A stretch of 64,000 bases of DNA, taken from the NCBI GenBank assembly GCA_021186555.1, contig JAJKFL010000010.1, positions 8,414,585 through 8,478,584 of the forward strand, written 5' to 3'. Below the pieces are notes generated by a model. The model ran no database searches, was not told the DNA's origin, and was given only the letters and a program-made list of their open reading frames with translations. This document shows positions 10,556-20,313 of the stretch, piece after piece. Numbering within the stretch: position 1 is the stretch's first letter; every line of letters begins with the position of its first letter. The position numbers and the translations under genes were made by a program. This DNA is from Reticulitermes speratus (taxonomy: Eukaryota > Arthropoda > Insecta > Blattodea > Rhinotermitidae).

Positions 10556-10770
10556 TTTTTTTTTGTGGTGAAGGGCCCCGCAGCAAATGCTACGGACGCA
10601 CCGCAGCCTTGAAGCTTATTGTGCAACCCTGTGATGAAGATGATTAGTTTTTTTTTTTTACTTGTAATGGAGCACCGGTGGAATGAAATTGACAGGGGAA
10701 AACTTAAGTATACGGGGGAAAAACCTGTCCCAGTGCAACTTTGTCCACCACAAATCCCACGTGGACTGAT
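10556..10770 (-). repeat. S2 SINE, head-truncated
   Basis: Reversed copy: T run, gtgaagggccccgcagc, ttgtgcaaccctgtgatg, tgtccaccacaaatcccac, then it stops before the tRNA-like head. Its flanks agtgcatatg (10546-10555) and agtgtatatg (10771-10780) are the target duplication inside the H1 arm. Confidence 0.8.
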
Positions 10771-10780
10771 AGTGTATATG

Positions 10781-10942
10781 TTTTTTTTTTCAATGGCTCG
10801 ACAGCCCCTTGGGGGCCACGAGGGACCAGCCCGTCGCAGAGACCTCTACCTGACAACACACAACACACAAGATACAGACATCCATACCCCAGGTGGGATT
10901 CGAACCCACGATCCCAGTAAGCGAGCGGCCACTGGGATCGAC
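10781..10942 (-). repeat. S1 SINE, shortened
   Basis: Reversed S1 with its T run at 10781-10790, an internal deletion in the body (cacgagggaccagcccg follows directly) and a partly deleted head, but an intact gggattcgaacccac B box. It re-used the same target: agtgtatatg at 10771-10780 and agtgcatatg at 10943-10952. Confidence 0.8.
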
Positions 10943-10975
10943 AGTGCATATGTCGGTTGATATATTAATTGACAA

Positions 10976-11592
10976 AACACTAATCTAAAGCGCAAATAAC
11001 GTCAAATATATCCAGCCATGAACGTAAAGAGACATAGATGTCTCTAGTTTACTCAGACACACACAACACACACTGGACAACATCGTCTTTAGGGGACGCC
11101 CAAAGCCGGCCACAAATTTGAAACCTTCGCTCTGTATTTGTTTTAGTTTTTATGTCTGAAGTCTACTTATGCTTCGCGCTAATAGTTGAGTCGAATGATG
11201 CTGTGTTTATAGGACGTAGAGTGTGGCAGGGGGAGAGCGGCAAGTGAAGGCAGTACCGGGCCGGGTAATCGAGCCAGATAAATATTGGTTTTGATCACGA
11301 GCTATCCATACAAAAGAATTTCACGGTATTTGGTTTATTTATAAATAAATAAATAAAAATCATTCATTTGGCTCAACTTTTCTATTCGCTTTCGGATTTG
11401 GAAACCGCAGTATGTGACGTCATATTAACCAGCCACTCACATTCTCCCTGTCATTATTCCCATAAGACCTATAAGTTTTTCCTTCTTACTGATTCATAAA
11501 ACTCATCCTGAAGATGGTAGCTCAATTTGTTTGCGCGCCACAATTTTTCAAAACCCCGAAGGGACTTTGTGGACACACTGTACTTATTGTGA
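10976..11592. other. Unassigned spacer
   Basis: Contains an (AAAT)-type run at 11340-11357. No recognisable gene or mobile element. Confidence 0.45.
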
Positions 11593-11593
11593 C

Positions 11594-11625
<32 letters not shown>
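11593..11625. repeat. (ATA)n microsatellite
   Basis: About eleven ATA/TAA units. The predicted leucine- or isoleucine-run frames across it are translation of this repeat. Confidence 0.95.
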
Positions 11626-11629
11626 TCAA

Positions 11630-11832
11630 TTCTTTGGTTCTTCTCCGGGGAAAGGACTACGTTTACCCCTGGCACAGGAGGTTGAGGGGGGGGGGGGGGA
11701 GGCTAAGCCGGTGTGGACGCTCTGGAGAAGACACGAATTTCTTGCCTTTGTAGGAAATCGAAACACGAATCCTCAAACCTTCAGCCTATAATGTGGTCCC
11801 TATACTGACTGAGCTACCTTTGCTCCAGTGAT
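11630..11832 (-). repeat. S6-like tRNA-derived SINE
   Basis: On the minus strand it starts ggagcaaaggtagctcagtc, a tRNA-like A-box, then a 'gtgtttcgattt' B-box-like block about 50 bases later, as in the copies at 57545-57745 and 29565-29775. The body contains a G run (reversed) near 11687-11699. Diverged and of low copy similarity. Confidence 0.55.
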
Positions 11833-12107
11833 ATACGTATTGTATATAACACACATAACTTAGAATATTGGAATTATCTAAAACGTGGCTTGGATTATAT
11901 CATGCACCAAATTTTCGGTTTCCAGAAATGGAAGTATGAAAATTGTAAAGTAAAAATATGCTTTAGGTAATTAAGGAAGAGAGAATTGGTGGCATTATTA
12001 CCCGACTTTACCCACATAAGCGTACGTATATCAGTTTTTCTCTACGTTTTATGTAGGTCTACACCAAACTCGTTAGTAGCATCCAGCACTTGCGCATTCT
12101 ACTTATA

Positions 12108-12185
12108 CAGAGTATACACAAACGAATGGTGCGGTTTCAATAGTGAAAACTATTGAAACCGCACCATTCTTTTGTGTATACCCTT
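12108..12185. mobile_element. 78-bp TA-flanked hairpin
   Basis: An almost perfect palindrome: acaaacgaatggtgcggttt on the left, its complement aaaccgcaccattcttttgt on the right, around a 'tagtgaaaacta' centre. TA dinucleotides flank it, as for Tc1/mariner-type MITEs. Relatives at 15069-15138 and 52018-52095 share the arms. Confidence 0.8.
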
Positions 12186-12696
12186 TACAAGAAATTTTGT
12201 AGAGTGATTGAAAATGCATCAGTATTTTCAGCAACTGAATTGATATTACTTACGTCACACCCACTTTTAGACGTCCTGTGCTTATTATCAGCACGCCGTG
12301 TATTGGTTTTTATTCTCCCTCTTGAAATTATCCGAAAGGAATTATCGTGGCATATCAATCTCCCTGCAGAGGCCTCGCCTTTCTGTCAGAGAAAACAACT
12401 CACATTATGTTACCGTGTTTACTTTTTGTCTTGGTACAGGAACAAGCTCAGTTTATCGGCTGTTATATCTTCATGTATCCAATATACGCTACACAGACAA
12501 ATAAAAAACATATAAGAAAAAGAAAAAGACGTTAAATGTTGGAGAACACAACATGGACGGCATATTGTATGTAACTACTAATAATACTGAAATGGTCAGT
12601 CGCCTAGCTCACACTTTGTATCCGTTCTCCCCACTAAGTTCATAAGTTGAATGCATAATGTAGACGGGTTTGTTCGTCTGTTCGTCACCATGTTTT
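12186..12696. other. Unassigned spacer
   Basis: Three overlapping forward frames of 60-120 codons exist here, but none shows a domain, signal peptide or splice-bounded exon that I recognise. Confidence 0.4.
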
Positions 12697-12970
12697 AATT
12701 TTTTTATAAGGGCCCCGCAGCAGAAGCTACGGACGCACCGCAGCCTTGAGGCTTATTGTGCAACCCTGTGATGAAGATGAGTAATTTTTTCGTTTTTCTG
12801 TGTAATGGGAGCACCGGTGGAGTGACATTGACAATGGAAAACCGAAGTACTCGGGAAAAACCTGTCCCAGTGCCATTTTGTTCACCACAAATCCCACATG
12901 GACTGACCCGGGATCGAACCCGGGCTTCCGCGGTGAGAGGCCGGCGACTAACCGCCTGAGCCATGACAGG
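12697..12970 (-). repeat. S2 SINE, full length
   Basis: Reversed complete copy: gggccccgcagcagaagc at the left, gggatcgaacccgggcttcc B-box region and ggcgactaaccgcctgagcc head at the right, ending at catgacaggg. Little divergence from the 39434 copy. Confidence 0.85.
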
Positions 12971-13067
12971 GACATCTCCCAGCTTAACTCACGAAATTCT
13001 ACAATATTTGATATTAGTACTGCACGAATTTACTTCTGGATATCTGTAGAATACGAGTATAACCCCT

Positions 13068-13299
13068 AACTAACTAACTAACTAACTAACTCCATGGAGC
13101 AGAGTCCTTCTTGAGAAGCTAACAGTTACTCAGCTAGTCAAGAAATTCCCCGCGTTTTATGGAACCCGAAGGTTCATTACCGCACTCACAACAGCCCGCC
13201 ACCTGTCCCTATTCTGAGCCATATCAATCCAGTCCATGCCCCCCAAATCCCACTTCTCGAAGATCCATTTTAATATTATCCTCCCATCTACGCCTGGGT
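13068..13299 (-). mobile_element. LN1 3' end with 14-bp target duplication
   Basis: Starts with (taac)n, then tccatggagcagagtccttc, the reversed 3' terminus of LN1, and stops after ctacgcctgggt, so only the last ~230 bp was copied. The direct repeat cgagtataacccct lies at 13054-13067 and 13300-13313. The (TTAG)n tail replaces a poly-A, suggesting a non-poly-A recognition LINE. Confidence 0.9.
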
Positions 13300-13313
13300 C
13301 GAGTATAACCCCT

Positions 13314-13679
13314 ACTTTATACAAACCTAAACTCTAATTTTGTCGGCTTTCTGCAAAACGGCTTATAGTAAAAAAAATGTCATTACTCGTATGTCCAGTA
13401 CAGCTTACTGGCAGGGGCGCACAAATCCCGGGTGCCAGGGCGCCGTGGGGGTGGCGTCTAGTACTCGTATTTATGGATCCTCAATATGGAACTGGATCCA
13501 TGTCACACTTGTGATGCCTAGAATTTTGAGGTGGCTCCTACATTTTTGGAAAATGACAGACCGGTATGCTTTTAATTCTGGCCACATAATACTTTTATTC
13601 GAAACAAATTTAGGTCGTATATTTTCAATAAAAGGCAAATAGATAATGCACTCTTCTAATATTAATTTATACATGAGCT
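13314..13679. other. Unassigned spacer
   Basis: One 100-codon plus-strand frame has no recognisable domain. The region contains 'gggcgcacaaatcccgggtgccagggcgccg', possibly another decayed transposon end. Confidence 0.35.
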
Positions 13680-13693
13680 GTAGCCTGGATATT

Positions 13694-14102
13694 GTCGACC
13701 TCGGTGGACTAGTGGTTAGCGTGCTCGCCACTGGACCCAAGGTTCGCGGGTTCGATCCCGACCGAGGTCGATGGATCCAGAGCACCACTTCCTTCGGAGG
13801 GGAAGTAAAGCCGTCAGTCCCATGTCGTAGATTTACGGCATGTAAAAGAACCTTACGGGCATGAATAGAACTAGTAATGCTCGTAACGAAATTCAAGCGG
13901 CCATTTCTCACCCAAGTCTCCTGACTGCCTGCCAGATGGCTCTGGCGGACACATCAGGATTGAGTTGAACAGCGCGGCCAGTGGGCTGGTCACTCACTGC
14001 CACAAATGCACAAGACCAAGTAACCTCGGAAAGAGGAGGCCCAAGCCCATATAGGGCTGTCGAGCCATGGTTTTATTATTATTATTATTATTATATTATT
14101 AT
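13694..14102 (+). repeat. S4 SINE, full length with target duplication
   Basis: The head cggtggactagtggttagcg and B box gggttcgatcccg are followed by agcaccacttccttcggagg, a gtcgtagatttacggcatg block, the 3' domain cccaagtctcctgactgcct and an (ATT)n tail at 14071-14102. The 14-bp repeat gtagcctggatatt at 13680-13693 and 14103-14116 proves insertion. Confidence 0.92.
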
Positions 14103-14116
14103 GTAGCCTGGATATT

Positions 14117-15068
14117 ACTTAATTATGTACATAAGTATTTATGAAGCACAACTTCAGCACAAGAGAGATGAAACGATGGAAAGAAGCTATTGATTTGTAA
14201 GATTTCAGTTCCTCGGAGCGGTGTTGCTGAAGTTTCTTGGCCTTGGGATTTGACGCTGTGTCGACTGATAAAGGGGTTTTGACGTTTCGAAGGCACTACG
14301 ACCCATCGAAACGTCGCTAAATATTTACTAGTTGACACAGTGTAACTTCCCAGAGGATTTGAATTTTCAGTTTACTTGGATTTAAAAAAATCGACATCTT
14401 AATATATTTCGAAACATCGTTTTTTTTTTTAAATGTCATTAAAATAATTTCTCATGAGTATGGCAATAAGAAAAATAAATTTCTACATTCTTGAAATTAT
14501 GTCATTATCGTTAACGTTATGTTTCCTTTGGACATCTGCACTGTGTAATGGTTAAATTTTTTGACTTTTCAGAGAGACGTATTGCTTCCAATTTTAAGGT
14601 GATTGATTTGATGTGAATGCTGAAGTTATAAGGATCAAGATTCCGTCAGCATCCACTTGAACTAATTCAGTGATCCTGATAATGTCGGATGCTATGTTCT
14701 TCCGAAACGTCGGAATATTTAACCATTGTACGGTGCAGAAGCCAAAAAGAAGACATTCAGAAATATTCTTATTTTGGACTTTTTACATCATTTATTTTAT
14801 AATTAGAGCTTTTTATTTTGAAAGCCGAATCTGCTTCCTTTTTTTCAGGTTCAACCTATCTGCTGAGCCCTTTAGAAAGAAACAAAAACCTTTAGAAAGA
14901 GCTACTGTCAGGCACTGGGCAACGAAAGTCAAATCAGATCGGCCAAGATACGTGCCTGAGACCAGATCTTGTCTGTGAGTAGTAAGAAGGAATGAGCTTT
15001 TATATTTTAAGAATTAATTCAAACACTTGTTGTTAACGACAGAGAAGATCTGAACTGAGGCACATATA
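14117..15068. other. Unassigned spacer with two small foldbacks
   Basis: Contains a hairpin around 14256-14335 (tgacgtttcga / tcgaaacgtcg, with ctgtgtcgact / agttgacacag outside) and 'ctgataatgtcgg...ccgaaacgtcgg' at 14676-14714. The second looks like a decayed relative of the H1/H2 core. No gene recognised; the 102-codon frame at 14670 has no domain I know. Confidence 0.4.
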
Positions 15069-15138
15069 GGGCATACACAAAAGAGTGGTGCGGTTTGAAT
15101 ACCAGCAGACAAGCAGACCGCACCATTCTTTTGTGTGA
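15069..15138. mobile_element. TA-flanked hairpin, diverged
   Basis: Same outer arms as 12108-12185 (gggcatacacaaaagagtgg, ccgcaccattcttttgtgtg), but the centre is replaced by accagcagacaagcagac, giving a larger loop. Flanked by TA. Confidence 0.7.
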
Positions 15139-15419
15139 TATTAGCCGGTTTGAATTGACTTAGGTGTTCAGTGAGAAAGTAACCTGAGGAAGGAACCAGA
15201 ACCAGCTTCTGAAAAGTAATGCTTTAATTACAGAAACAGACAATGGAAAAAAGGTCCAAGGAAGAATAATTCTTTGGAATATCACACCGTCGTGAGAAGC
15301 CTGTAGAACTGAATTCTAAACAAGACTGTCATTGACCAACAATCGCCGTGAGAATCTGAAACCATAAATGAGCTCAGTTACCTCTCTGGGCTTTTTCCAT
15401 CGTATGTATTGAAATTTAA

Positions 15420-15652
15420 GACCGGGATTGCGCAGTCGGTGTAGCAACTTTCTAAGGACTGGACGTTCTGGGGATCGAATCCCGGTGGTGGGGAGATTTT
15501 CCGCACCCTTCCAGACCGACACTGGGGTCCATCCAGCCTCCTATACAATAGTACCAGGTCATTCCCGGGGGTAAAGCGGCCGGGGCGTGGCGTTAACCTC
15601 CTCTGTGTCTTCATGGCATGTTATAGGGTGACTTTACCTTTCACCTTTATGT
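15420..15652 (+). repeat. S3 SINE
   Basis: Head accgggattgcgcagtcgg, B box ggatcgaatcccgg, body with 'gtaaagcggccggggcgtgg', then a deletion of the usual pre-3' segment before tgtcttcatggcatgttatag. Preceding DNA at 15139-15419 has no recognisable feature. Confidence 0.8.
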
Positions 15653-15754
15653 ATTTAAATATAACACACTATGTTTCGGAGACAAAGTCCATCCCCATCT
15701 TCAGATTTGCTTCTTCCAAAATTAAATGTGACTACGTAATAACTGTGCGTGGTT

Positions 15755-15960
15755 TCAGGCTCCCGCCGCGATGTAGATGATATCTGCGCTCTTCTGCGAT
15801 ACTACGCAGCGTAGAGTGGTGTTTCTGTACCGACGTTTCGGGATAACCTATCGATCCCATCTTCTTGACCCTTGAAGATTGGACCGATAGGTTGTCCCGA
15901 AACGTCGGTACATAATCGCCACTCAACGCTGCGTAGTATCGCAGAAGACCGCAGATCTAC
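15755..15960. mobile_element. H2 foldback element
   Basis: Arms: tctgcgctcttctgcgatac...accgacgtttcggg, and cccgaaacgtcggt...gtagtatcgcagaagacc. The outer left end has ggctcccgccgcgatgtag, the reversed family 3' end. The core here reads cttgaagattgg, so the C of a CTGAAGA core is lost. Confidence 0.75.
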
Positions 15961-16046
15961 ATAATAACTATTTACATACTAATTAAAGGCGGACTAAAGT
16001 CGTATTAGTGAATACGAAATATTTTAACAACCTATAGTCTTCTCGG

Positions 16047-16312
16047 GCCGATCCCAGTGGCCGTGCGGCCTAAGGCGTGGGTCTACGGCCGCTCGCTTAC
16101 TGGGATTGCGGGTTCGAATACCGCCTAGGGCATGGATGTCTGTCTGTTGTGAGTATTGTGTTTTTGTCAGGTAGAGGTCTCTGCAACGGGCTGGTCACTC
16201 GTCTAGAGGAGTCCTACCGACTGTGGTGTATCTAAAAAGTGTGTGATCGTGAAGCCTCGAAAAATGAGGCGGCCAAGGCCCCCAAGGGCTGTCGAGCCAT
16301 TGAAAAAAAAAA
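16047..16312 (+). repeat. S1 SINE inserted in a palindrome
   Basis: Complete copy from ccgatcccagtggccgtgcg to an A run. The repeat tagtcttctcggg occurs directly at 16034-16046 and again just after the A run (16314-16326). The target was one arm of the hairpin that follows. Confidence 0.88.
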
Positions 16313-16313
16313 A

Positions 16314-16402
16314 TAGTCTTCTCGGGCCATCAGCCGCGTCAGATGATTTAAATGATCTTTTAAATCATGTGACACGGCTGATGGCCCGAGAAGACTATAT
16401 TA
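16314..16402. repeat. Palindromic hairpin repeat
   Basis: tagtcttctcgggccatcag on the left and ctgatggcccgagaagacta on the right are exact complements. They continue through an imperfect 'ccgcgtcagatgatttaaa / ttaaatcatgtgacacgg' stem around a 7-base loop. The arm phrase ctgatggcccgagaag is reminiscent of the H1 cores but lacks GAAAC. Confidence 0.8.
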
Positions 16403-17069
16403 AATCATGACGCCGCGAAAGTTTTAAAACTTACATTCTAATAACAATTTAAACCCCTATAGAATAACATAATTTGGATTAGTTTTGCCTGTCGTTGCTA
16501 TGGAAACGAAGGTCCGAAAAAAACAGCACTGTTTAGTTGGATAATTATGTTGAGGCAGCCTCAAGCCAGGCAAAAAAAACAGCTGTCCCGAGATGAGGCA
16601 TGTTTTCACTTACATTGCTGGACTACGAAGCCAGACACATTTGTTGCTGCTCCAAATACCCAGTTACTGCACCCAGAGCTGCTTCTTTGTTTTAATTCTT
16701 AGTCTTTAACTAAGCCTGGCTTCTGTCAGCTGGTACTTTATCAACTGGTTGGGTAAGAAATACTGCACGCTGCCACCACACTCTGTGGCGCTGTTAGCCA
16801 CAGAACTGTACAACATGGAGAGCTCGCAGTTGTCCGTACCCTGCTTGCAGACCGCGAGTGCCAACACCAACTGCACACAGAATGTAACTTTCGTATTTTT
16901 CATGTAATGAAGAAATCAATTTGAAGTAAGTCATCGCGTTTATTAATATCTATAATTAAACAGTCAAATACCTTCGAACACAATTGTGTATTTTCATCTA
17001 GGCCACATGTTTCGTCCTTTCGGATTATCATAAACCTCTTCGTATAACGACTTAAAATGAATGTAAAAG

Positions 17070-17103
<34 letters not shown>

Positions 17104-17832
17104 TCTCTTTTGAGATCTCAAAATTACATGTTGTTACAGTTTACAAAATATAATAAATACAATGTAATTGAGATCTTGCAGGAAGGCATATATGTATATT
17201 ACGCTTTTACCTCCATTTTATTTTCGTATAATGAAAGTCCTGTATGTTCGCGCTTGTAACGCTGATTGCTGATTATTCTATAATTTTACAGGCTTGTTGG
17301 CGAAAGCTATTGATCCTTAAGTAACGCTGGGGTTTTAAATTCCATCTGCTGCCGAGGACGGAGGTGGTTTATATTTGTATTACCCTTAAATGCAATCATA
17401 AATTACGGTGCATCGTGATAGGCAATATGTGAAAATTAAGGGTCTGTACAGTGCACCGAGGCCGACACTAAAGATCAAATTTTTGCCGTAGATTTTTTGC
17501 GTCAGCCGACAATATTACTCTGTTCTGGTTCTGGTGATTACTGACACTGTCGTTCAAGGGTTGGGGCATAGCACGATTAATTCCACAAAGTCTCCAGCTT
17601 CGGAAGCAGGTAACGTTAGCGAGCCTAGGCTGATGCCGCAAGTCGGAAGAGTGCGCGAAGTCATGTGCGCGTAGATCAGTGTGTTTCTGCATTCATGCGC
17701 TTGGTACGACTTGAACACGCCGACATCTTGGTAATAATTCTGATTTCGAAGTACATAAGTAAGTTTTCTTAATCACATTGACGGTCATATCTCCAGCTTA
17801 TAACCACATCTATGAATGTACCTCTCTGAGAC
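16403..17832. other. Unassigned region with (TA)n
   Basis: Contains a (TA)n microsatellite at 17075-17102. 'ccacatgtttcgtcctttcggattatc' (16983-17009), read in reverse, is a decayed H1-type core (tgataatcc...ggacgaaacatgtgg). No gene could be supported; the small minus-strand frame at 16706-16903 is discussed under rejected items. Confidence 0.4.
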
Positions 17833-17877
17833 ACACAAGTTTTATTTGCAAACTACTGCACAAAGCTAGTTTTTACG

Positions 17878-17917
17878 CCCCTACATGTTTCGGCTACGTA
17901 TTGTAGCCATCATCACG
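17878..17917 (-). ncRNA. Degraded hammerhead-like motif
   Basis: Minus-strand reading gives ccgTGATGA, T, GGCTAC...GTAGCC stem, GAAACATGTAGGGG. The catalytic C is replaced by G; the other core residues stay. It is the partner of 19727-19770. Confidence 0.35.
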
Positions 17918-17983
17918 GAGTTACAATATTATAAAGACACTAGCAGCGTGCCGTATGTCGGTGAATGGTAAACATATATGTAT

Positions 17984-18204
17984 AAAGATCTGCGCTCCTC
18001 TGGGATATTACGCGGCGTCGTGTGGTAATTGTCTACCGACGTTTCGGGACAACGTGTCGGTCCCATCTTCACGGTTCAAGAGTCCTACTACTACTCGGAC
18101 CGACACGTTTTCCCCGAAACGTCGGTAAACAATTACAACACGACGCCGCGTGTATCCCAGAAGAGCGCCGATCTCATCAACATCGCGGCGGAAGCCTGAA
18201 ATCA
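17984..18204. mobile_element. H2 foldback element with 10-bp target duplication
   Basis: Arms: tgcgctcctctgggatatta, cgtgtggtaattgtctaccg, and their complements to 18160. The 3' end is atcgcggcggaagcctgaa. The direct repeat atatatgtat at 17974-17983 and 18205-18214 defines the insertion into the H1 arm. There is no terminal A run. Confidence 0.8.
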
Positions 18205-18287
18205 ATATATGTATTAGTTTTTTGTAACAGTCAATGATGTATTCTAGGCTTATTACTAAATTATTCAGATTAAAATTAAAATACAGT

Positions 18288-18640
18288 CGGCCTCGGTGGA
18301 CTAGTGGTTAGCGTGCTCGCCACTGGACCCAAGTGTTCGCGGGTTCGATCCCGACCGAGGTCGATGGATGGGTGATAAAAATCCGTAGCACAACTTCCTT
18401 CGTCGGTCCGATGTCGTAGATTTACGGCATGTAAAAGAACCTTAACGGACATGAATAGAGATGTTTCGTAAGCAAAATTTAACGGCCATTTCTCACCCAA
18501 GTCTCCTGACTGCCTGCCAGATGGCTCTGGATTGAGTTGAACAGCGCGGCCAGTCGGCTGGTCTCCGAACTGCCACAAATGCGCACACCACGTAACCTCG
18601 GAAAGAGGAGGCTCAGGCCCATATAGGGTTATATTATTAT
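18288..18640 (+). repeat. S4 SINE with long target duplication
   Basis: Head cggtggactagtggttagcg, an extra base before the B box (agtgttcgcgggttcgat), the usual 3' domain and a TATTA tail. The 17-bp sequence attaaaattaaaataca occurs before (ending about 18285) and after (from about 18637). Confidence 0.88.
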
Positions 18641-18905
18641 ATTAAAATTAAAATACAAGTGAAGTATTAAAACATAAAATGCTATAATGTAAAAAGTTGT
18701 CTCCGAACATCTTGCAGTGTTAGATATCTCCTGTTTGTGGTGGAGTGGAGACCTGTGAATATTTTACTATTTCGGATATGCTTTTAATATTAAAAATTAA
18801 AATCTTTTAAGAATTGTTGAAAAATAATATTTGTACATTGGTCTGGTGTCATATCAAACATTATTTTTCAACAACTCTTTAAAAATTGTAATTTTTAATT
18901 TTAAT

Positions 18906-19455
18906 TTTTTTTTTTCTCTCTATGGCTCGACAGCCCTATATGGGCCTGGGCCTCCTCGTTTCGTCGAGGCTTCTCGATCACACACTTTTAGACACACCAC
19001 AGTCGGTAGGACTCCTCTGGACGAGGGACCAGCCCGTCGCAGAGACCTCTACCATGACACACACAACACTCACAACAGACAGACATCCATGCCCCCGGTG
19101 GTTTTTTTTTCTGTCCCGTTATTTCCCTTTGATCCATTTTGTACTTTTTTAAATCCTTCCGTCCTTCTTCATGTCACTTTACGTTCCATGCTACCGTCCT
19201 TATACAACAAACACAACACAAACATCCATGCCCCCGGTGGGATTTTTTTCTTTTGTATTAATTCCTGGGTTTTTCCCCTTTGATCCATTTGTACTGTTGA
19301 AGTCCTTTTTGTCCTGCATGTCACATTATGTTTCATGCTATCGTCCATACATCTAACACAACACAAACATTCATGCCCCCGGTGGGATTCGAACCCACAA
19401 TCCTAGTAATCGAGCGGCCGAAGACCCACGCCTTAGACCGCGCTGCCACTGGGAT
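18906..19455 (-). repeat. S1 variant SINE with internally repeated body
   Basis: Reversed S1. Between the 3' half (tatggctcgacagccctata...) and the head (gggattcgaacccacaatcc) are two tandem copies of a ~140-bp module that begins, on its own strand, ccaccgggggcatggatgtt and ends in an A run. The same module is duplicated in the copy at 22254-22628. Flanking ttttaatttta-type repeats support insertion. Confidence 0.8.
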
Positions 19456-19726
19456 CGGCTTTTAATTTTAGTAGCTTATCCGAAATACGTACAATATGCA
19501 CAGGTCTCCACGCCATCAAAAACAGGAGATATCTGATACTGCAAGATGTTCGGAGACAACTTTTTGCATTATAACATTTTATGCTTTAATACTATATTTG
19601 TATTTTTATTTTCATCCGAATAATTTTAGCAATAATTTACATCAATTGACAATTATGAAAAGCTAGTGTATATATTTACCATTCATCGACATACGGTACG
19701 CTGCTTGTGTCTTTATAATATTGTAG

Positions 19727-19770
19727 CACCCTGATGATGGCTACAATACGTAGCCGAAACATGTAGGAGC
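19727..19770 (+). ncRNA. Hammerhead-ribozyme-like motif
   Basis: ccCTGATGA, T, stem GGCTAC/GTAGCC with an aatac-type loop, then GAAACATGTAGGAG. ACATGT is palindromic, the style of minimal stem III in retroelement hammerheads that work as dimers. All core residues are present; only the extra T departs from consensus. Confidence 0.42.
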
Positions 19771-19827
19771 GTAGAAACTAGCTTTGTGCAGTAGTTGGAA
19801 ATAAAATTTTGTGTGTGGAAGACAGTT

Positions 19828-20298
19828 ACTGAGGGAGGAACGTAGGCTGAGGGTGTTCGAGAATAGGGTGCTGAGGGGATATTTGGGCCTAAGAGGAACG
19901 AGGTAACAGGGGAGTGGAGAAGACTACATAACGAGGAACTTAATGATCTGTACTCATCACCAAAATTATTCGGGTGATCAAATCAAGAAGAATGAGGTGG
20001 GCGGGGCATGTAGCACGTATGGGTGAGGGGAGAGGTACATACAGGGTTTTGGTGGGGAGACCTGAGGGAAGGAGACCACTTGGAAGACCCAGGCGTAGAT
20101 GGGTGGATAATATTAAAACGGATCTTCAAGAATTGGAATGGGGGGGCATGGACTGGATTGATATGGCTCAGGATAGGGACAGGTGGCGGGCTGTTGTGAC
20201 TGCGGTAAAGAACCTTCGGGTTCCATAAAACGCGGGGAATTTCTTAACTAGCTGACGACCTGTTAGCTTCTCAAGAAGGACTTTGCTCCATGGAGTTA
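19828..20298 (+). mobile_element. LN1 3' end, well preserved
   Basis: Encodes an open C-terminal LINE segment (19974-20228): [62 protein letters not shown] then stop, followed by a short 3' UTR ending ctccatggagttag. The target duplication gtgtggaagacagtt (19813-19827 and 20299-20313) gives exact limits. The 5' truncation is typical of target-primed reverse transcription. Confidence 0.9.
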
Positions 20299-20313
20299 GT
20301 GTGGAAGACAGTT

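Larger units (their letters stand above)
10165..10975. mobile_element. H1 inverted-repeat element, invaded by two SINEs
   Basis: The left arm (acagttaatacatcaacc, ttgcacttaataacatac, caagaac, aaaactcctacgtgtttcgg) is complementary to the right arm (aaacatgtaggagttttata, gttcttgaattattttatta, agtgcatatg, then 10953-10975 tcggttgatatattaattg). Each arm carries a hammerhead-like core. The right arm is split at agtgcatatg by S2 and S1 insertions. No ORF. Confidence 0.75.
17833..19812. mobile_element. Large H1 hairpin carrying three nested insertions
   Basis: Outer arms (cacacaagttttattt, tactgcacaaagctag, cctacatgtttcggctacgt, gcgtgccgtatgtcgg / their complements at 19660-19812) plus a second inner pair (gttgtctccgaacatcttgc and its complement at 19542-19561, aggagatatctg) show one long hairpin. 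Removing the H2 (17984-18204), S4 (18288-18640) and S1 (18906-19455) insertions leaves about 850 bp of near-continuous inverted repeat. Confidence 0.75.

Noticed and set aside
12153-12535. Three overlapping plus-strand ORFs as a host gene
   Set aside because: The first begins within the 78-bp hairpin repeat and none shows a domain or conserved composition.
16706-16903. 65-codon minus-strand ORF with a signal-peptide-like start (MKNTKVTFCVQLVLALAVC) and several cysteines, a possible secreted peptide
   Set aside because: No family resemblance, no splice or promoter context and no second copy. A hydrophobic start followed by scattered Cys is common by chance in short ORFs.
17075-17102. TATA-box cluster / promoter
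   Set aside because: It is a simple (TA)n microsatellite with no adjacent coding exon.
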